This document shows positions 17,681 through 26,702 of a stretch of 64,000 bases of DNA, piece by piece. Position 1 is the stretch's first letter; every line of letters begins with the position of its first letter. The DNA lies in assembly GCA_030158125.1 (NCBI GenBank), contig JAOATL010000012.1, forward strand, positions 1 to 64,000. Reading direction: 5' to 3'. This DNA is from Limnohabitans sp. (lineage in GTDB: Bacteria > Pseudomonadota > Gammaproteobacteria > Burkholderiales > Burkholderiaceae_C). Below the pieces are notes generated by a model. That model was not told where the DNA came from, made no database searches, and saw only the letters and a program-made list of their open reading frames with translations. Made by a program: the position numbers and the translations under genes.

Positions 17681-18955
17681 TTAGCCTTGCAGAAGGTCCA
17701 AAAGGGTGCGTGAAATCACCTTGGTGGCTTTGCGCAAATCGTCCAAATTCAAACGCTCGTCTGCGCGTTTGGCGTGAGATTCCAGCACCGTTCTGGGCCC
17801 GGCACCGTATATCACGCCTGGAATGCCTTTTTCGACGTACAAGCGCACATCGGTGTAAAGCGGTGTGCCCATGGCCGGAATGGGTTCGCCAAATACCTCA
17901 CTGCCATGTTGCTGAATGGCATGAACCAAGGGTGCATTGCCCGCCAAAGGTTTCATGGCGTGTGCCATGAGCAAGCGTTTGATGTCAATGCTAACCTGGG
18001 CATCTGGCGCACGACCAAGGTTGAACTCAGCGACCGCTTGTGCAATCACGTCTCGAATGTTGGCTTCCACCTCTTGTGGATTTTCTTCCGGAATCATGCG
18101 GCGGTCTAATTTGAAACTGACCGTGCCAGGCACCACGTTTGTGTTGGTGCCGCCCTCAATGCGGCCCACGTTCAAGTAGGGGTGGTTGATGCCTTCCACT
18201 TGGGAGGTGATTTGTTGGTAGCGTTTGTTTTGCGCATACAGGTGGTTCAAGATCTGCACGGCAGCTTGCAACGCATCCACGCCAGTCTCTGGGATTGCGG
18301 CGTGCGCCATTTTGCCGTGGACTGTCACTTCCATTTGCAGGCAACCGTTGTGGGCTGTCACCACTTGGTAGCTAAAGCCCGCCGCAATCATGAGGTCGGG
18401 CTTGGTGAAACCTTTGTCCAACAACCAGCCGGGTCCTTTTTCGCCGCCAAATTCTTCGTCGTACGTGAAGTGCAATTCCACATTGCCTTTGAGCGCCAAC
18501 TGTTGCTGGTCTCGCAATGCTTCAACGGCGCGCAGCGCGTACGTGAAGGTTGAAAAATCGCATTTGCTGACGGCGGTTGCGCGGCCGTACATGTGGCCGT
18601 TTTCAATCTCGGCGCCGTAGGGTGCGTGGGTCCAGCCTTCACCGGGTGGCACGACATCGCCGTGCGCATTCAATGCAATGGTTTTGCCGCCTGCGTTGAA
18701 GGGCCTGCGCACGATCAGGTTGGTGAGGGAAGTCAGGCCGTAGGCTTTGACTTCTTCTTCGGGAACTGGAAATTGTTCGGCCACATAACCCAAGTTGTTC
18801 AATAACTCGGTGGTTTTGACTGCATGCGGTGCATTGTTGCCGGGTGGCGTGTCAGTCGGCACTTGAACCAGTGCTTGCAGAAATTGCACTTGTTCATCGA
18901 AGTGTGCATCAATCCATTGGTCGAGTTGTGCGTAGTGTTGCTGTGTGGCGGTCAT
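17681..18955 (-). CDS. M20-family metallohydrolase of unknown substrate
   Basis: A cytoplasmic amidohydrolase/peptidase of the ArgE/DapE/CPG2 type, 424 residues. The metal-site pattern NAHGDVVPPGEGW is near residue 102, and DEEFGGEKGPG carries the catalytic and ligand Glu pair. The dimerisation insert contains NTNVVPGTVSFKLDRR. The usual GRGxxDMK segment is changed to GRATAVSKCDF, a possible specificity difference. ATG 18955 was chosen over one 7 codons upstream that overlaps the preceding gene. It follows the UraD-AllC fusion by 13 bp, so it may act on a later ureide such as ureidoglycolate or a carbamoyl compound (inference). Confidence 0.85.
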   Translation of the reverse strand: MTATQQHYAQLDQWIDAHFDEQVQFLQALVQVPTDTPPGNNAPHAVKTTELLNNLGYVAEQFPVPEEEVKAYGLTSLTNLIVRRPFNAGGKTIALNAHGDVVPPGEGWTHAPYGAEIENGHMYGRATAVSKCDFSTFTYALRAVEALRDQQQLALKGNVELHFTYDEEFGGEKGPGWLLDKGFTKPDLMIAAGFSYQVVTAHNGCLQMEVTVHGKMAHAAIPETGVDALQAAVQILNHLYAQNKRYQQITSQVEGINHPYLNVGRIEGGTNTNVVPGTVSFKLDRRMIPEENPQEVEANIRDVIAQAVAEFNLGRAPDAQVSIDIKRLLMAHAMKPLAGNAPLVHAIQQHGSEVFGEPIPAMGTPLYTDVRLYVEKGIPGVIYGAGPRTVLESHAKRADERLNLDDLRKATKVISRTLLDLLQG

Positions 18956-18968
18956 GTGATTTACAAAG

Positions 18969-20732
18969 TTAGGCAAGTTGGTTCAAGACATGGGCAAAGG
19001 CATCCACGCACAGTTGAATGTCGTCGTTGCTGGTGGATTCCAAAGGGTTGTGGCTGATGCCGCTGTTTTCGCCGCGCACAAACAACATGGCTTGTGGCAT
19101 GACTTCGTGCAATTTCATGGCATCGTGGCCAGCGCCGCTGGGCATCACGTACAAAGGCACGCCCAAATTTTTCAGGGCACGCTCCCAGCGTTGTTGCCAA
19201 GCTGGCGAACTGGGTGCTGCTGGCGCACGCAAGGTGGCTTCGCGTTTGCAGACCAAACCGCGGCGTTCACAAATCTCATCCAAGGCTTGCATGACATCGC
19301 GCTCTAAGGCGTCGCGCTGTGGATCGGTGGGCGCACGCATGTCTAAAGAAAACAGGCAGCGACCTGGCACCACATTGATGGAGCCGTTTGGAACTTGGAG
19401 TTGACCGATGGTGGCCACAGAGTCCCCGTCGGCTGCGGCGCGTTTTTCCATGAACAGTGCCAGTTCGGCCACAGCGCAAGCGGCATCGCGGCGGCGGTCC
19501 ATGGGGGTGGTGCCGGCATGGCTGGCGGTGCCGATCATCTCGCACAAATACCGCACGCTGCCATTGATGGAGCTGACCACACCCAAAGGCAAGTTCAATT
19601 CATTCAGCACAGGGCCTTGCTCAATGTGCACTTCAATGAAACCCAAGTAGTCGGCTGGAATGCGTTGAATTTTGGAAATGTCATCTGCATTCAGACCTGC
19701 CTGTTTCATGGCCTCGCGCATGGGCACACCCTCGGCATCGACTTGGTCTAGCCACGCAGGGTTGAACTGGCCCACCAAAGCGCCAGAACCTAAGAAGGTG
19801 GCTTTGTAGCGTTGTCCTTCTTCTTCTGCAAATGCCACCACTTCAATGCCAAACGGCAAGCGTTGGTGTTGTGTCGCTAATTTTTTAACGCAGGCAATGG
19901 GAACATAAATGCCCAATCGGCCATCGTATTTGCCACCGTTGCGCACGGTGTCGTAATGACTCCCCGTGAGCAAGTATTTTGAACCCTGCATGGCTGGGTG
20001 ATAGCGGCCCACTACATTGCCTACAGCGTCGACAAACACCTCGTCAAAGCCAGCCAATTTCATGGTGTTCTGAATGCTGGCGCTGCAGGCCAAATGCGCT
20101 GGTGTGAGATAGGTCACCGTGAGTTGGCCGTTTTCTTTAAAGCCTGGGTCGCTGTGCTGCGCCAAATCTTCATGCCAGTCCCACACCTCATCGCCTTGTG
20201 TGGGGTGGCAGCCCGTTTTGTCATTCAAACGAATTTCAACGATGCGGTGAATGTTGCGCAAACACTCTGCCAATTCAAAATCGGGATGGCCGTGTAGTCG
20301 ACGCTCAAAGCTTGCCATGATTTGGTGTTTGTTCAAACCCAGCCCCCGTGGGCCGCGAACAGCCAGTATGAAGGGCCAACCAAATTTTTCCTTGTAGGCT
20401 GCATTCAGCGCGTGAATTTTTTCAAACTCTTCTGCGGTGCAATCCGTCAAGCCTGCTTTGGTTTGTTCGTTGGTGGACTCGGCCGTCAGTTCTTTGCGCA
20501 CCATGGCTTTGCCTGCCAATTCCGGGTGGGCGCGAATCAATCCCAATTGGGCGTCGCGGCCGGCATCCGCCAACACTGTGGCCATGCAGTGTTTCAAATG
20601 CGCCCACGAGGCAAACGGACGCAACTTGAGTGCGCCCTCCGCAATCCAAGGCGAGTGCTCATACAAGCCGTCTAGCAGTTGCAAAGCCTCGGCAGGCGAG
20701 GCGGTGTTGAGTTGGTCTAAACGAAGGCTCAT
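18969..20732 (-). CDS. fused OHCU decarboxylase (UraD) and allantoate amidohydrolase (AllC-like)
   Basis: A 587-residue bifunctional enzyme. Residues 1 to about 160 are UraD: it decarboxylates 2-oxo-4-hydroxy-4-carboxy-5-ureidoimidazoline to S-allantoin, with the catalytic His in RAHPELAGK near 69 and GWPFILAVRG. Residues from about 170 onward are an M20 allantoate amidohydrolase with GSHYDTVRNGGKYDG, AEEEGQRY, HIEQGPVL and ASHAGTTPMDRRRDA, releasing ammonia and carbon dioxide from allantoate. ATG 20732 overlaps the puuE stop (ATGA). The two activities are not consecutive: allantoinase PuuE, the gene just before, acts between them. The reading frame is continuous, so this is a true fusion. 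Confidence 0.93.
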   Translation of the reverse strand: MSLRLDQLNTASPAEALQLLDGLYEHSPWIAEGALKLRPFASWAHLKHCMATVLADAGRDAQLGLIRAHPELAGKAMVRKELTAESTNEQTKAGLTDCTAEEFEKIHALNAAYKEKFGWPFILAVRGPRGLGLNKHQIMASFERRLHGHPDFELAECLRNIHRIVEIRLNDKTGCHPTQGDEVWDWHEDLAQHSDPGFKENGQLTVTYLTPAHLACSASIQNTMKLAGFDEVFVDAVGNVVGRYHPAMQGSKYLLTGSHYDTVRNGGKYDGRLGIYVPIACVKKLATQHQRLPFGIEVVAFAEEEGQRYKATFLGSGALVGQFNPAWLDQVDAEGVPMREAMKQAGLNADDISKIQRIPADYLGFIEVHIEQGPVLNELNLPLGVVSSINGSVRYLCEMIGTASHAGTTPMDRRRDAACAVAELALFMEKRAAADGDSVATIGQLQVPNGSINVVPGRCLFSLDMRAPTDPQRDALERDVMQALDEICERRGLVCKREATLRAPAAPSSPAWQQRWERALKNLGVPLYVMPSGAGHDAMKLHEVMPQAMLFVRGENSGISHNPLESTSNDDIQLCVDAFAHVLNQLA

Positions 20733-21685
20733 GGTGTGTAGGGGTGAGTGGTTTTCCAATGGCGGGCAAGGTCAAGGCGTCGGCAAACCCACACCTGATC
20801 GTGGGCTTGGATGTGGTCTAAAAAGCGTTGCAACGCGGTGATGCGGCCAGGCCTGCCCAGCAGCCTGCAATGCATGCCAATGCTCATCATTTTGGGCCGG
20901 TTCAGGCCTTGAGGATCGCCTTCTTTGTAAAGCGCATCAAAGGTGTCTTTCATGTATTGAAAGAAGGGGTCTGCGTGCGAAAACCCTTGCGGCAGGGCAA
21001 AGCGCATGTCGTTGCAATCCAAGGTGTAGGGCACGATCAATTGCGGTGCAATCTGGCCGTCACTTTTTTCGACCGTCATCCAAAAAGGCAGATCGTCGCC
21101 GTAGTAATCGCTGTCGTATTCAAAGCCGCCGTAGTCGGCCACCAAACGTCGCGTGCGGGGGCTGTCCCGGCCGGTGTACCAACCCAGAGGGCGCTCGCCG
21201 CTGAGCTTTTGCAAAATGTCCATGGCCTCTAGCATGTGCGCACGCTCTGTGGCTTCGTCAATGTTTTGATAGTGAATCCATTTCAAACCATGACACGCAA
21301 TGTCGTAGCCCAATTCTTGACATGCGGCCAGCACGTCGGGATGTTTTTGCAAGGCCGTGGCCACGCCGAAAACAGTCAAGGGCAATTTGCGTTTTTCGAA
21401 TTCGCGCAGTAAACGCCAAACGCCTGCACGTGAACCGTATTCGTAAATGCCCTCCATGCTGATGTGACGTTCGGGGTAGCTGGCAGGGTTGAACATTTCG
21501 GATAAAAATTGTTCTGAGCCTGCGTCGCCGTGTAGCACAGAGTTTTCGCCGCCTTCTTCGTAGTTCAGGACAAACTGAACGGCGATGCGCGCTTGTCCGG
21601 GCCATTGAGCGTGGGGCGGTGTACGGCCGTAACCTTGGAGGTCGCGGGGGTAGGGCGCTGTGGTGTCGTAAGCGGAGTAGGTCAT
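20729..21685 (-). CDS. puuE: allantoinase PuuE (polysaccharide deacetylase family)
   Basis: Cytoplasmic allantoinase opening the hydantoin ring of allantoin to allantoate. The 318-residue protein shows the PuuE pattern: YPRDLQGYGRTPPHAQWPG at the N-terminus, FVLNYEEGGENSVLHGD, ACHGLKWIHYQ and GWYTGRDSPRTRRLV. It is unrelated to the amidohydrolase-type AllB. Its ATG overlaps the GntR regulator stop and its TGA overlaps the fusion gene start, so the three are one translationally coupled operon. Confidence 0.95.
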   Translation of the reverse strand: MTYSAYDTTAPYPRDLQGYGRTPPHAQWPGQARIAVQFVLNYEEGGENSVLHGDAGSEQFLSEMFNPASYPERHISMEGIYEYGSRAGVWRLLREFEKRKLPLTVFGVATALQKHPDVLAACQELGYDIACHGLKWIHYQNIDEATERAHMLEAMDILQKLSGERPLGWYTGRDSPRTRRLVADYGGFEYDSDYYGDDLPFWMTVEKSDGQIAPQLIVPYTLDCNDMRFALPQGFSHADPFFQYMKDTFDALYKEGDPQGLNRPKMMSIGMHCRLLGRPGRITALQRFLDHIQAHDQVWVCRRLDLARHWKTTHPYTP

Positions 21686-22356
21686 GACAAGGCCAATGAA
21701 ATGTCGTGGGTGGGGATTTTTTTGTCGAAGCTGAGGCTGTTTTCTACAAAGATCAGGTGTTCTTCCATGAGCCTAGCGGCCAGGTCCGCATCTTTTTTGG
21801 CCATGGCTTCCACGATTTCTTCGTGTTCGTGAGCCGAGTGCTGGGCAGCATTGCGCGACTGGTACATCAGTGTGATCAAGGCGCACCGAGAAATTAACTC
21901 CCCCAAAATTTGCGCCAATACATGGTTGCCCATGAGTTCTGCCATGCGCACATGAAAGTCACCCAACAATTCGGTTCGGCCATGCACATCTTCTTGGGAC
22001 ACCGCTTCTTTTTCTTGTTTGGTGTGGGCTTTGAGCGCGCGAATTTTGGCGGGAGTGATGTCGCGCACAAACTCTCGCGTCATTTGAATTTCCAACATTC
22101 GGCGCACCGCAAACACCTGCTTGGCTTCATCGGCAGAAGGCGCGGCCACAAAGGCGCCACGGGCGGGTTCCATGCGAATCAGGCGGTTTTGCGACAGCTG
22201 GAACAAGGCTTGACGGACCAAAGTACGAGACACACCAAAATGGGTGGCGAGTTTTTGCTCGGCCAATTTGGAGCCAGGCATCAGGCGATGCTCGACAATG
22301 GCTTTGGTCAATGCGCTGACAATGGCGTGGGTCGATGAGGTTTCCATGCGAGGCAT
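21682..22356 (-). CDS. GntR-family (FCD) transcriptional regulator of purine catabolism
   Basis: A 224-residue regulator with an N-terminal winged HTH (LATHFGVSRTLVRQALFQLSQ near residues 40-60, with the wing in RGAFVAAP) and an all-helical FCD ligand domain from about 80. ATG 22356 (MPRMETSS) was chosen because the longer frame would read through the palindromic operator at 22374-22389, which lies 17 bp upstream. It heads the puuE operon and faces uraH, so it probably autoregulates and controls the purine genes through TGTATACA sites. The ligand is unknown; a purine, urate or allantoin is plausible. Confidence 0.88.
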   Translation of the reverse strand: MPRMETSSTHAIVSALTKAIVEHRLMPGSKLAEQKLATHFGVSRTLVRQALFQLSQNRLIRMEPARGAFVAAPSADEAKQVFAVRRMLEIQMTREFVRDITPAKIRALKAHTKQEKEAVSQEDVHGRTELLGDFHVRMAELMGNHVLAQILGELISRCALITLMYQSRNAAQHSAHEHEEIVEAMAKKDADLAARLMEEHLIFVENSLSFDKKIPTHDISLALS

Positions 22357-22373
22357 GATAGCTTCAAAAGACA

Positions 22374-22389
22374 AAAGTGTATACACTTT
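22374..22389. promoter_or_regulatory. 16-bp palindromic operator between the GntR regulator and uraH
   Basis: AAAGTGTATACACTTT is a perfect 16-bp palindrome placed between the divergent starts at 22356 and 22420. It is the strongest copy of the TGTATACA motif and the natural site for autoregulation by the adjacent GntR/FCD protein. Confidence 0.75.
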
Positions 22390-22419
22390 CAGTCGACAAG
22401 TTTTTAGGAAAGACACATC

Positions 22420-22773
22420 ATGGGTTTGAGTACACACGTTTTAGACACCATGCACGGCTGCCCCGCAGCAGGCATGCACGTCAGCCTCTACACCACGCAA
22501 GGTCAATCGGCCACCTTGGTCAAGTCCTTTCACCTGAACGCCGATGGCCGCAATCCAGAGGGGCCGCTGTATGACAACGCCAGTTTGCAAAAAGGCACCT
22601 ACCGCTTGGTGTTTGATGTGGCGTCCTATTTCAAGGAACGCGGCGTTGAACTGCCTGAGCCCTCATTTTTGAACCTGGTCGCGCTTGATTTTGGGGTGGC
22701 CAACGTGTCCGAGCACTACCATGTCCCTCTTTTGGTGAGTCCTTGGAGTTACTCGACCTACCGCGGCTCTTAA
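22420..22773 (+). CDS. uraH: 5-hydroxyisourate hydrolase UraH (transthyretin-like)
   Basis: Hydrolyses 5-hydroxyisourate, the product of urate oxidase, to OHCU. The 117-residue protein has the family signatures: LSTHVLDTMHGCPAAGM at the start, FDVASYF in the middle and the C-terminal YSTYRGS with the conserved YRGS. There is no signal peptide, so it acts in the cytoplasm. It diverges from the GntR regulator across the 16-bp palindrome and precedes xdhA by 92 bp. Confidence 0.97.
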   Translation: MGLSTHVLDTMHGCPAAGMHVSLYTTQGQSATLVKSFHLNADGRNPEGPLYDNASLQKGTYRLVFDVASYFKERGVELPEPSFLNLVALDFGVANVSEHYHVPLLVSPWSYSTYRGS

Positions 22774-22865
22774 ATCGCAATTATTTCTGGTCAAGAGCGA
22801 CCGTGAACCAGGCGAAATCAATAAAATCGAGCTTTGCTTTGAACTAACCCCAAACTACTCCCATC

Positions 22866-24341
22866 ATGAGCCAAGTGACCAACACTGTGCGTTTTGTGCT
22901 TGACGGCAACATCGTCGAAGCCCAGGGCGAGCGCCGCACCACCACCGTTTTAGATTACCTGCGCGAGCAACTGCACCGCACGGGCACCAAGGAGGGTTGT
23001 GCCGAAGGCGATTGCGGCGCCTGCGTGGTCATGGTGGGTTCTTTGAATGCATCGGGCAAAGGCGTTGATTACGTCCCGGTCAACAGTTGCATTCAACTGC
23101 TGCCCACCTTGGATGGCAAATCGGTCAAAACCGTAGAGAGTTTGAAAAAATCCGATGGCAGCTTGCACCCTGTGCAACAAGCCATGGTCGACTGCCACGG
23201 CTCACAGTGCGGTTTTTGCACACCAGGCATTGTGATGAGCTTGGTCAATTTGGTGCAAGTCAATCCTGCCCCCAAACGTCAAGAGGTGAGTGATGCCCTC
23301 AGTGGCAATCTGTGCCGCTGCACAGGCTATGCGCCAATTTTGGATGCTGCCTCAAAGGCTTGCGGCAACAAGGCTGCCCTGAAATTGGACGATGCGGCCG
23401 ATGTGCCCTTGCTTCAAGCAATTCAACGCGCGTCTACCCCTACCCTCAGCTTGGAAGGCGACATCATTGTTCAGCCCGTGGTGCGCACTCGCAAAGGCAA
23501 TGAATTTGTGTCGCCTGCCACCATTGCCGAAGTGGCCGATTATTTGGTCAAGCACCCCACTTCTACTTTGCTGGCCGGCAGCACGGAAGTGGGCTTGCAA
23601 GTGAACAAACAATTTTCACGTCCCGATCACATTGTGTATTTGGGCAATGTGAGCGAACTCAAACAAGTCAAAGACACAGTGCAAGCGTGGCACATTGGTG
23701 CCGTGGTGTCGCTCACAGAAGTGGAAGCTTTGGTGGCCAAGGCTTACCCTGACTTTGCAGAAGTGATCCGTCGTTTTGGTTCACCCCCCATTCGTTCCAC
23801 AGCCACTTTGGCTGGCAACATTGCCAATGGCTCGCCCATTGGCGACTCCATGCCTTGTCTGATGGCATTGGGCACCACGCTCACATTGCGCCGTGGCGAC
23901 ACAACACGCACCGTGTCATTGGACCAGTTTTACACAGGCCAAAAACAAACTGTGTTGCAAGCTGGCGAGTTCATTGAAGCCGTTGTGTTGCCCAAGCCCC
24001 AAGCCAGTCAAGTGTTCCGTGCGCACAAGGTCAGCAAACGTTTTGAGCAAGATATTTCTGCCACATGTGCTGCCATCACTTACACCTTAAAGGCTGGCAA
24101 GTTGAGCAACGTGAAACTGGCCTACAACGGTTTGGCACCTTCACCTTGCCGTGCCCCCAAATTGGAAGCGGTATTGGAGGGCAAAGCACCGACCGATGTG
24201 AAAGAAGCCGATTTGGATGCAGCCATTGCGGCCAGCTTTGTCGCTCGCGATGGCTTGCGTGCAACATGGGCGTATCGCTCTTTGGTGGCACGCAACTTGG
24301 TGCTTGATTTCATTGAACAACAAACGACTGAGGTGGCCTAA
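22866..24341 (+). CDS. xdhA: xanthine dehydrogenase small subunit XdhA
   Basis: Iron-sulfur and FAD subunit of xanthine dehydrogenase, 491 residues. The [2Fe-2S] ligands are visible: C45, C50, C53 and C75 for the plant-type cluster, C115, C118, C150 and C152 for the second cluster (CGFCTPG and CRCTGY). The FAD domain starts at about residue 200 with LLAGSTEVGLQ and continues with SPPIRSTATLAGNIANGSPIGD. It passes electrons from the molybdenum subunit to NAD. The xdhB start follows its stop immediately, so they are one operon. Confidence 0.96.
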   Translation: MSQVTNTVRFVLDGNIVEAQGERRTTTVLDYLREQLHRTGTKEGCAEGDCGACVVMVGSLNASGKGVDYVPVNSCIQLLPTLDGKSVKTVESLKKSDGSLHPVQQAMVDCHGSQCGFCTPGIVMSLVNLVQVNPAPKRQEVSDALSGNLCRCTGYAPILDAASKACGNKAALKLDDAADVPLLQAIQRASTPTLSLEGDIIVQPVVRTRKGNEFVSPATIAEVADYLVKHPTSTLLAGSTEVGLQVNKQFSRPDHIVYLGNVSELKQVKDTVQAWHIGAVVSLTEVEALVAKAYPDFAEVIRRFGSPPIRSTATLAGNIANGSPIGDSMPCLMALGTTLTLRRGDTTRTVSLDQFYTGQKQTVLQAGEFIEAVVLPKPQASQVFRAHKVSKRFEQDISATCAAITYTLKAGKLSNVKLAYNGLAPSPCRAPKLEAVLEGKAPTDVKEADLDAAIAASFVARDGLRATWAYRSLVARNLVLDFIEQQTTEVA

Positions 24342-26696
24342 ATGAACGCGCCTATTTCTTTGCACAATTTATTGCCCGCTTCGGGTTTGCAACAAGGTAC
24401 TGACGTTGTTCACGAGTCGGCCCATTTGCACGTCACAGGCACGGCCACCTTCACCGATGACATGCCCCAGTTGGCCGGCACCTTGTATGCCGCCCTCATC
24501 TTGTCGCCCGTGGCGCACGGCGAACTGATTGGCGATGGCATTGACCGCGACGCCATTCTCAAGGCGCATGGCGTGGTGGCTGTGTACACCGCCAAAGACA
24601 TTCCTGGCGAAAACAATTGCGGCCCCATCGTGCACGACGATCCATTCTTGGCCGTTGGCAAAGTGGAGTTCATCGGCCAGGTTGTGGCCGTGGTGGTGGC
24701 GCGAGAAATGTTGTACGCCCGTGAAGCCGCTCAAAAAGCCAAAGTGTTGGTCAAAGAGCTCAAGCCAATCCTCACCATTGAAGAGGCCATGGCAGCGCAA
24801 AGCTTCATCATGCCGCCCAAGGGCATCACACGCGGCAATGCCGCCGAAGCCATTGCCAAAGCACCCCGCAAGGTGAAGGGCAGCACCGACACGGGTCAGC
24901 AAGAGCAGTTTTACATGGAAGGCCAAATCACGTACGCAGTGCCTCGTGAAGATGGTCAGCTCACTTTGTATTCGTCAACGCAGCACCCCGATGGCAACCA
25001 ACGAGAAGCTGCAGCGGCATTGAATTTGAGTACCAACGATGTGGAAGTGATTTGCCGTCGCATGGGCGGTGGCTTTGGCGGTAAGGAAGGCAATGCCAGC
25101 ATCTTCAGCCAAAGTGCCGCTTTGGCCGCATTCAAATTGCAGCGCCCGGTTAAGTTGCGCGTGAACCGCGACGACGACATGATGATCACTGGCAAGCGCC
25201 ACGACTTCCGCATCGATTACGAAGTGGGTTATGACGATGAAGGCCGCATTTTGGGCGCCGACATCACGCTCATGTCGCGCTGCGGTTACAGCACCGACTA
25301 TTCAGGTCCAGTGAACGATCGTGCCTGCTTGCACATCGACAATTGCTACTACATCCCCAACTTAAAGTTGATCAGCCACCGCTGCAAAACCAATACCCAA
25401 AGCGCTACTGCTTACCGCGGTTTTGGCGGCCCGCAAGGCATGTTTGGCATTGAGACGGTCATTGAGCAAATCGCCAATGACATTGGCAAAGATCCTTTGG
25501 ATGTGCGCCTTCTCAACATCTACAAAGACCCCGCGGTCTCTGGCAACCCCGCCACCATGGTCACGCAATATGGACAAACCATTGCAGACTGGGTGGGCGA
25601 CAAGGTCATTGACCAAGTGGCCTCAGAGGCGAAGTACCGCGAACGCCGCGATAGCGTGAATGCGTTCAACAAAGTCAACAAACGTCGCAAGCGTGGTCTG
25701 GCTTTGGTCCCTTTGAAATTTGGCATCAGCTTTACGGCCACCATGTTGAACCAAGGCGGCGCCTTGCTCAACATTTACATGGATGGCTCAGTCAGCGTCA
25801 ACCATGGTGGCACCGAAATGGGCCAAGGTCTCAACACCAAGATGGCGCAGGTTTGTGCCGATGGTTTGGGCATTGACATTCAATACGTTCGTGTGACTGG
25901 CACCGACACACAGAAAGTGCCAAACGCTTCAGCAACGTCGGCATCCAGCGGCGCCGACATCAATGGCGCAGCCATCATGAACGCCACAGCGCAAATGCGT
26001 GCGCGTTTGGCACCTGTGGCGGCCAACATGCTGGGTTGCAAAGAGACCGATGTGAGCTTTGCCAACAACCAAGCGCACGGCGGTGGAAAGTCAGTCGCGT
26101 GGGCGGCCTTGGCCAAGCAAGCATGGATGGACCGTGTGGGCTTGTCGGTCACGGGTTTCTACATGACACCTGAGATCAAGTACGACTTTGCCACCCTCAC
26201 TGGCCATGCGTTTTATTATTACTGCTATGGCGCGTCTGTCAGTGAAGTAGAAATTGACACCCGCACCGGCGAATGGTGGCTGAAGGCGGTGGACATTGTT
26301 CATGACGCTGGCAAGAGCATCAACCCCGCCATCGACAAAGGCCAGATTGAAGGCGCTTATGTTCAAGGCATGGGCTGGCTCACCATGGAAGAGTGCATTT
26401 GGGACAAGAAGGGCAAGTTCCTGACACATGGCCCCAGCACCTACAAAATTCCAGTGGCCGGTGATGTGCCAGAACACTTCAAGGTGACGCTGTTTGATGG
26501 CAGCAACCTCAAGCCAACACCTTTCAATTCAAAAGCAGTGGGCGAGCCGCCTTTCATGTTGGCTTTGTCAACTTTCTTTGCCTTGCGGGACGCGGTCAGT
26601 GCCAGTGCCGACCACAAAACCGTGGTTCACATGAGTGCGCCAGCCACACCAGAGAAGATTTTGATGAGCTGCGAGAAGGCCAAAGCGGCCGTGTGA
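24342..26696 (+). CDS. xdhB: xanthine dehydrogenase large (molybdopterin) subunit XdhB
   Basis: Catalytic subunit oxidising hypoxanthine and xanthine to urate at a molybdenum cofactor. The 784-residue protein has family motifs RRMGGGFGGKEGN near 245, AYRGFGGPQGMFGIE near 357 and the C-terminal AVGEPPFMLALSTFFALRDAV, which carries the catalytic Glu. The length matches the bacterial split-type XdhB. It follows xdhA without a gap. The maturation gene xdhC lies 0.6 kb downstream, beyond an opposite-strand gene. Confidence 0.97.
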   Translation: MNAPISLHNLLPASGLQQGTDVVHESAHLHVTGTATFTDDMPQLAGTLYAALILSPVAHGELIGDGIDRDAILKAHGVVAVYTAKDIPGENNCGPIVHDDPFLAVGKVEFIGQVVAVVVAREMLYAREAAQKAKVLVKELKPILTIEEAMAAQSFIMPPKGITRGNAAEAIAKAPRKVKGSTDTGQQEQFYMEGQITYAVPREDGQLTLYSSTQHPDGNQREAAAALNLSTNDVEVICRRMGGGFGGKEGNASIFSQSAALAAFKLQRPVKLRVNRDDDMMITGKRHDFRIDYEVGYDDEGRILGADITLMSRCGYSTDYSGPVNDRACLHIDNCYYIPNLKLISHRCKTNTQSATAYRGFGGPQGMFGIETVIEQIANDIGKDPLDVRLLNIYKDPAVSGNPATMVTQYGQTIADWVGDKVIDQVASEAKYRERRDSVNAFNKVNKRRKRGLALVPLKFGISFTATMLNQGGALLNIYMDGSVSVNHGGTEMGQGLNTKMAQVCADGLGIDIQYVRVTGTDTQKVPNASATSASSGADINGAAIMNATAQMRARLAPVAANMLGCKETDVSFANNQAHGGGKSVAWAALAKQAWMDRVGLSVTGFYMTPEIKYDFATLTGHAFYYYCYGASVSEVEIDTRTGEWWLKAVDIVHDAGKSINPAIDKGQIEGAYVQGMGWLTMEECIWDKKGKFLTHGPSTYKIPVAGDVPEHFKVTLFDGSNLKPTPFNSKAVGEPPFMLALSTFFALRDAVSASADHKTVVHMSAPATPEKILMSCEKAKAAV

Positions 26697-26702
26697 CATG
26701 TT

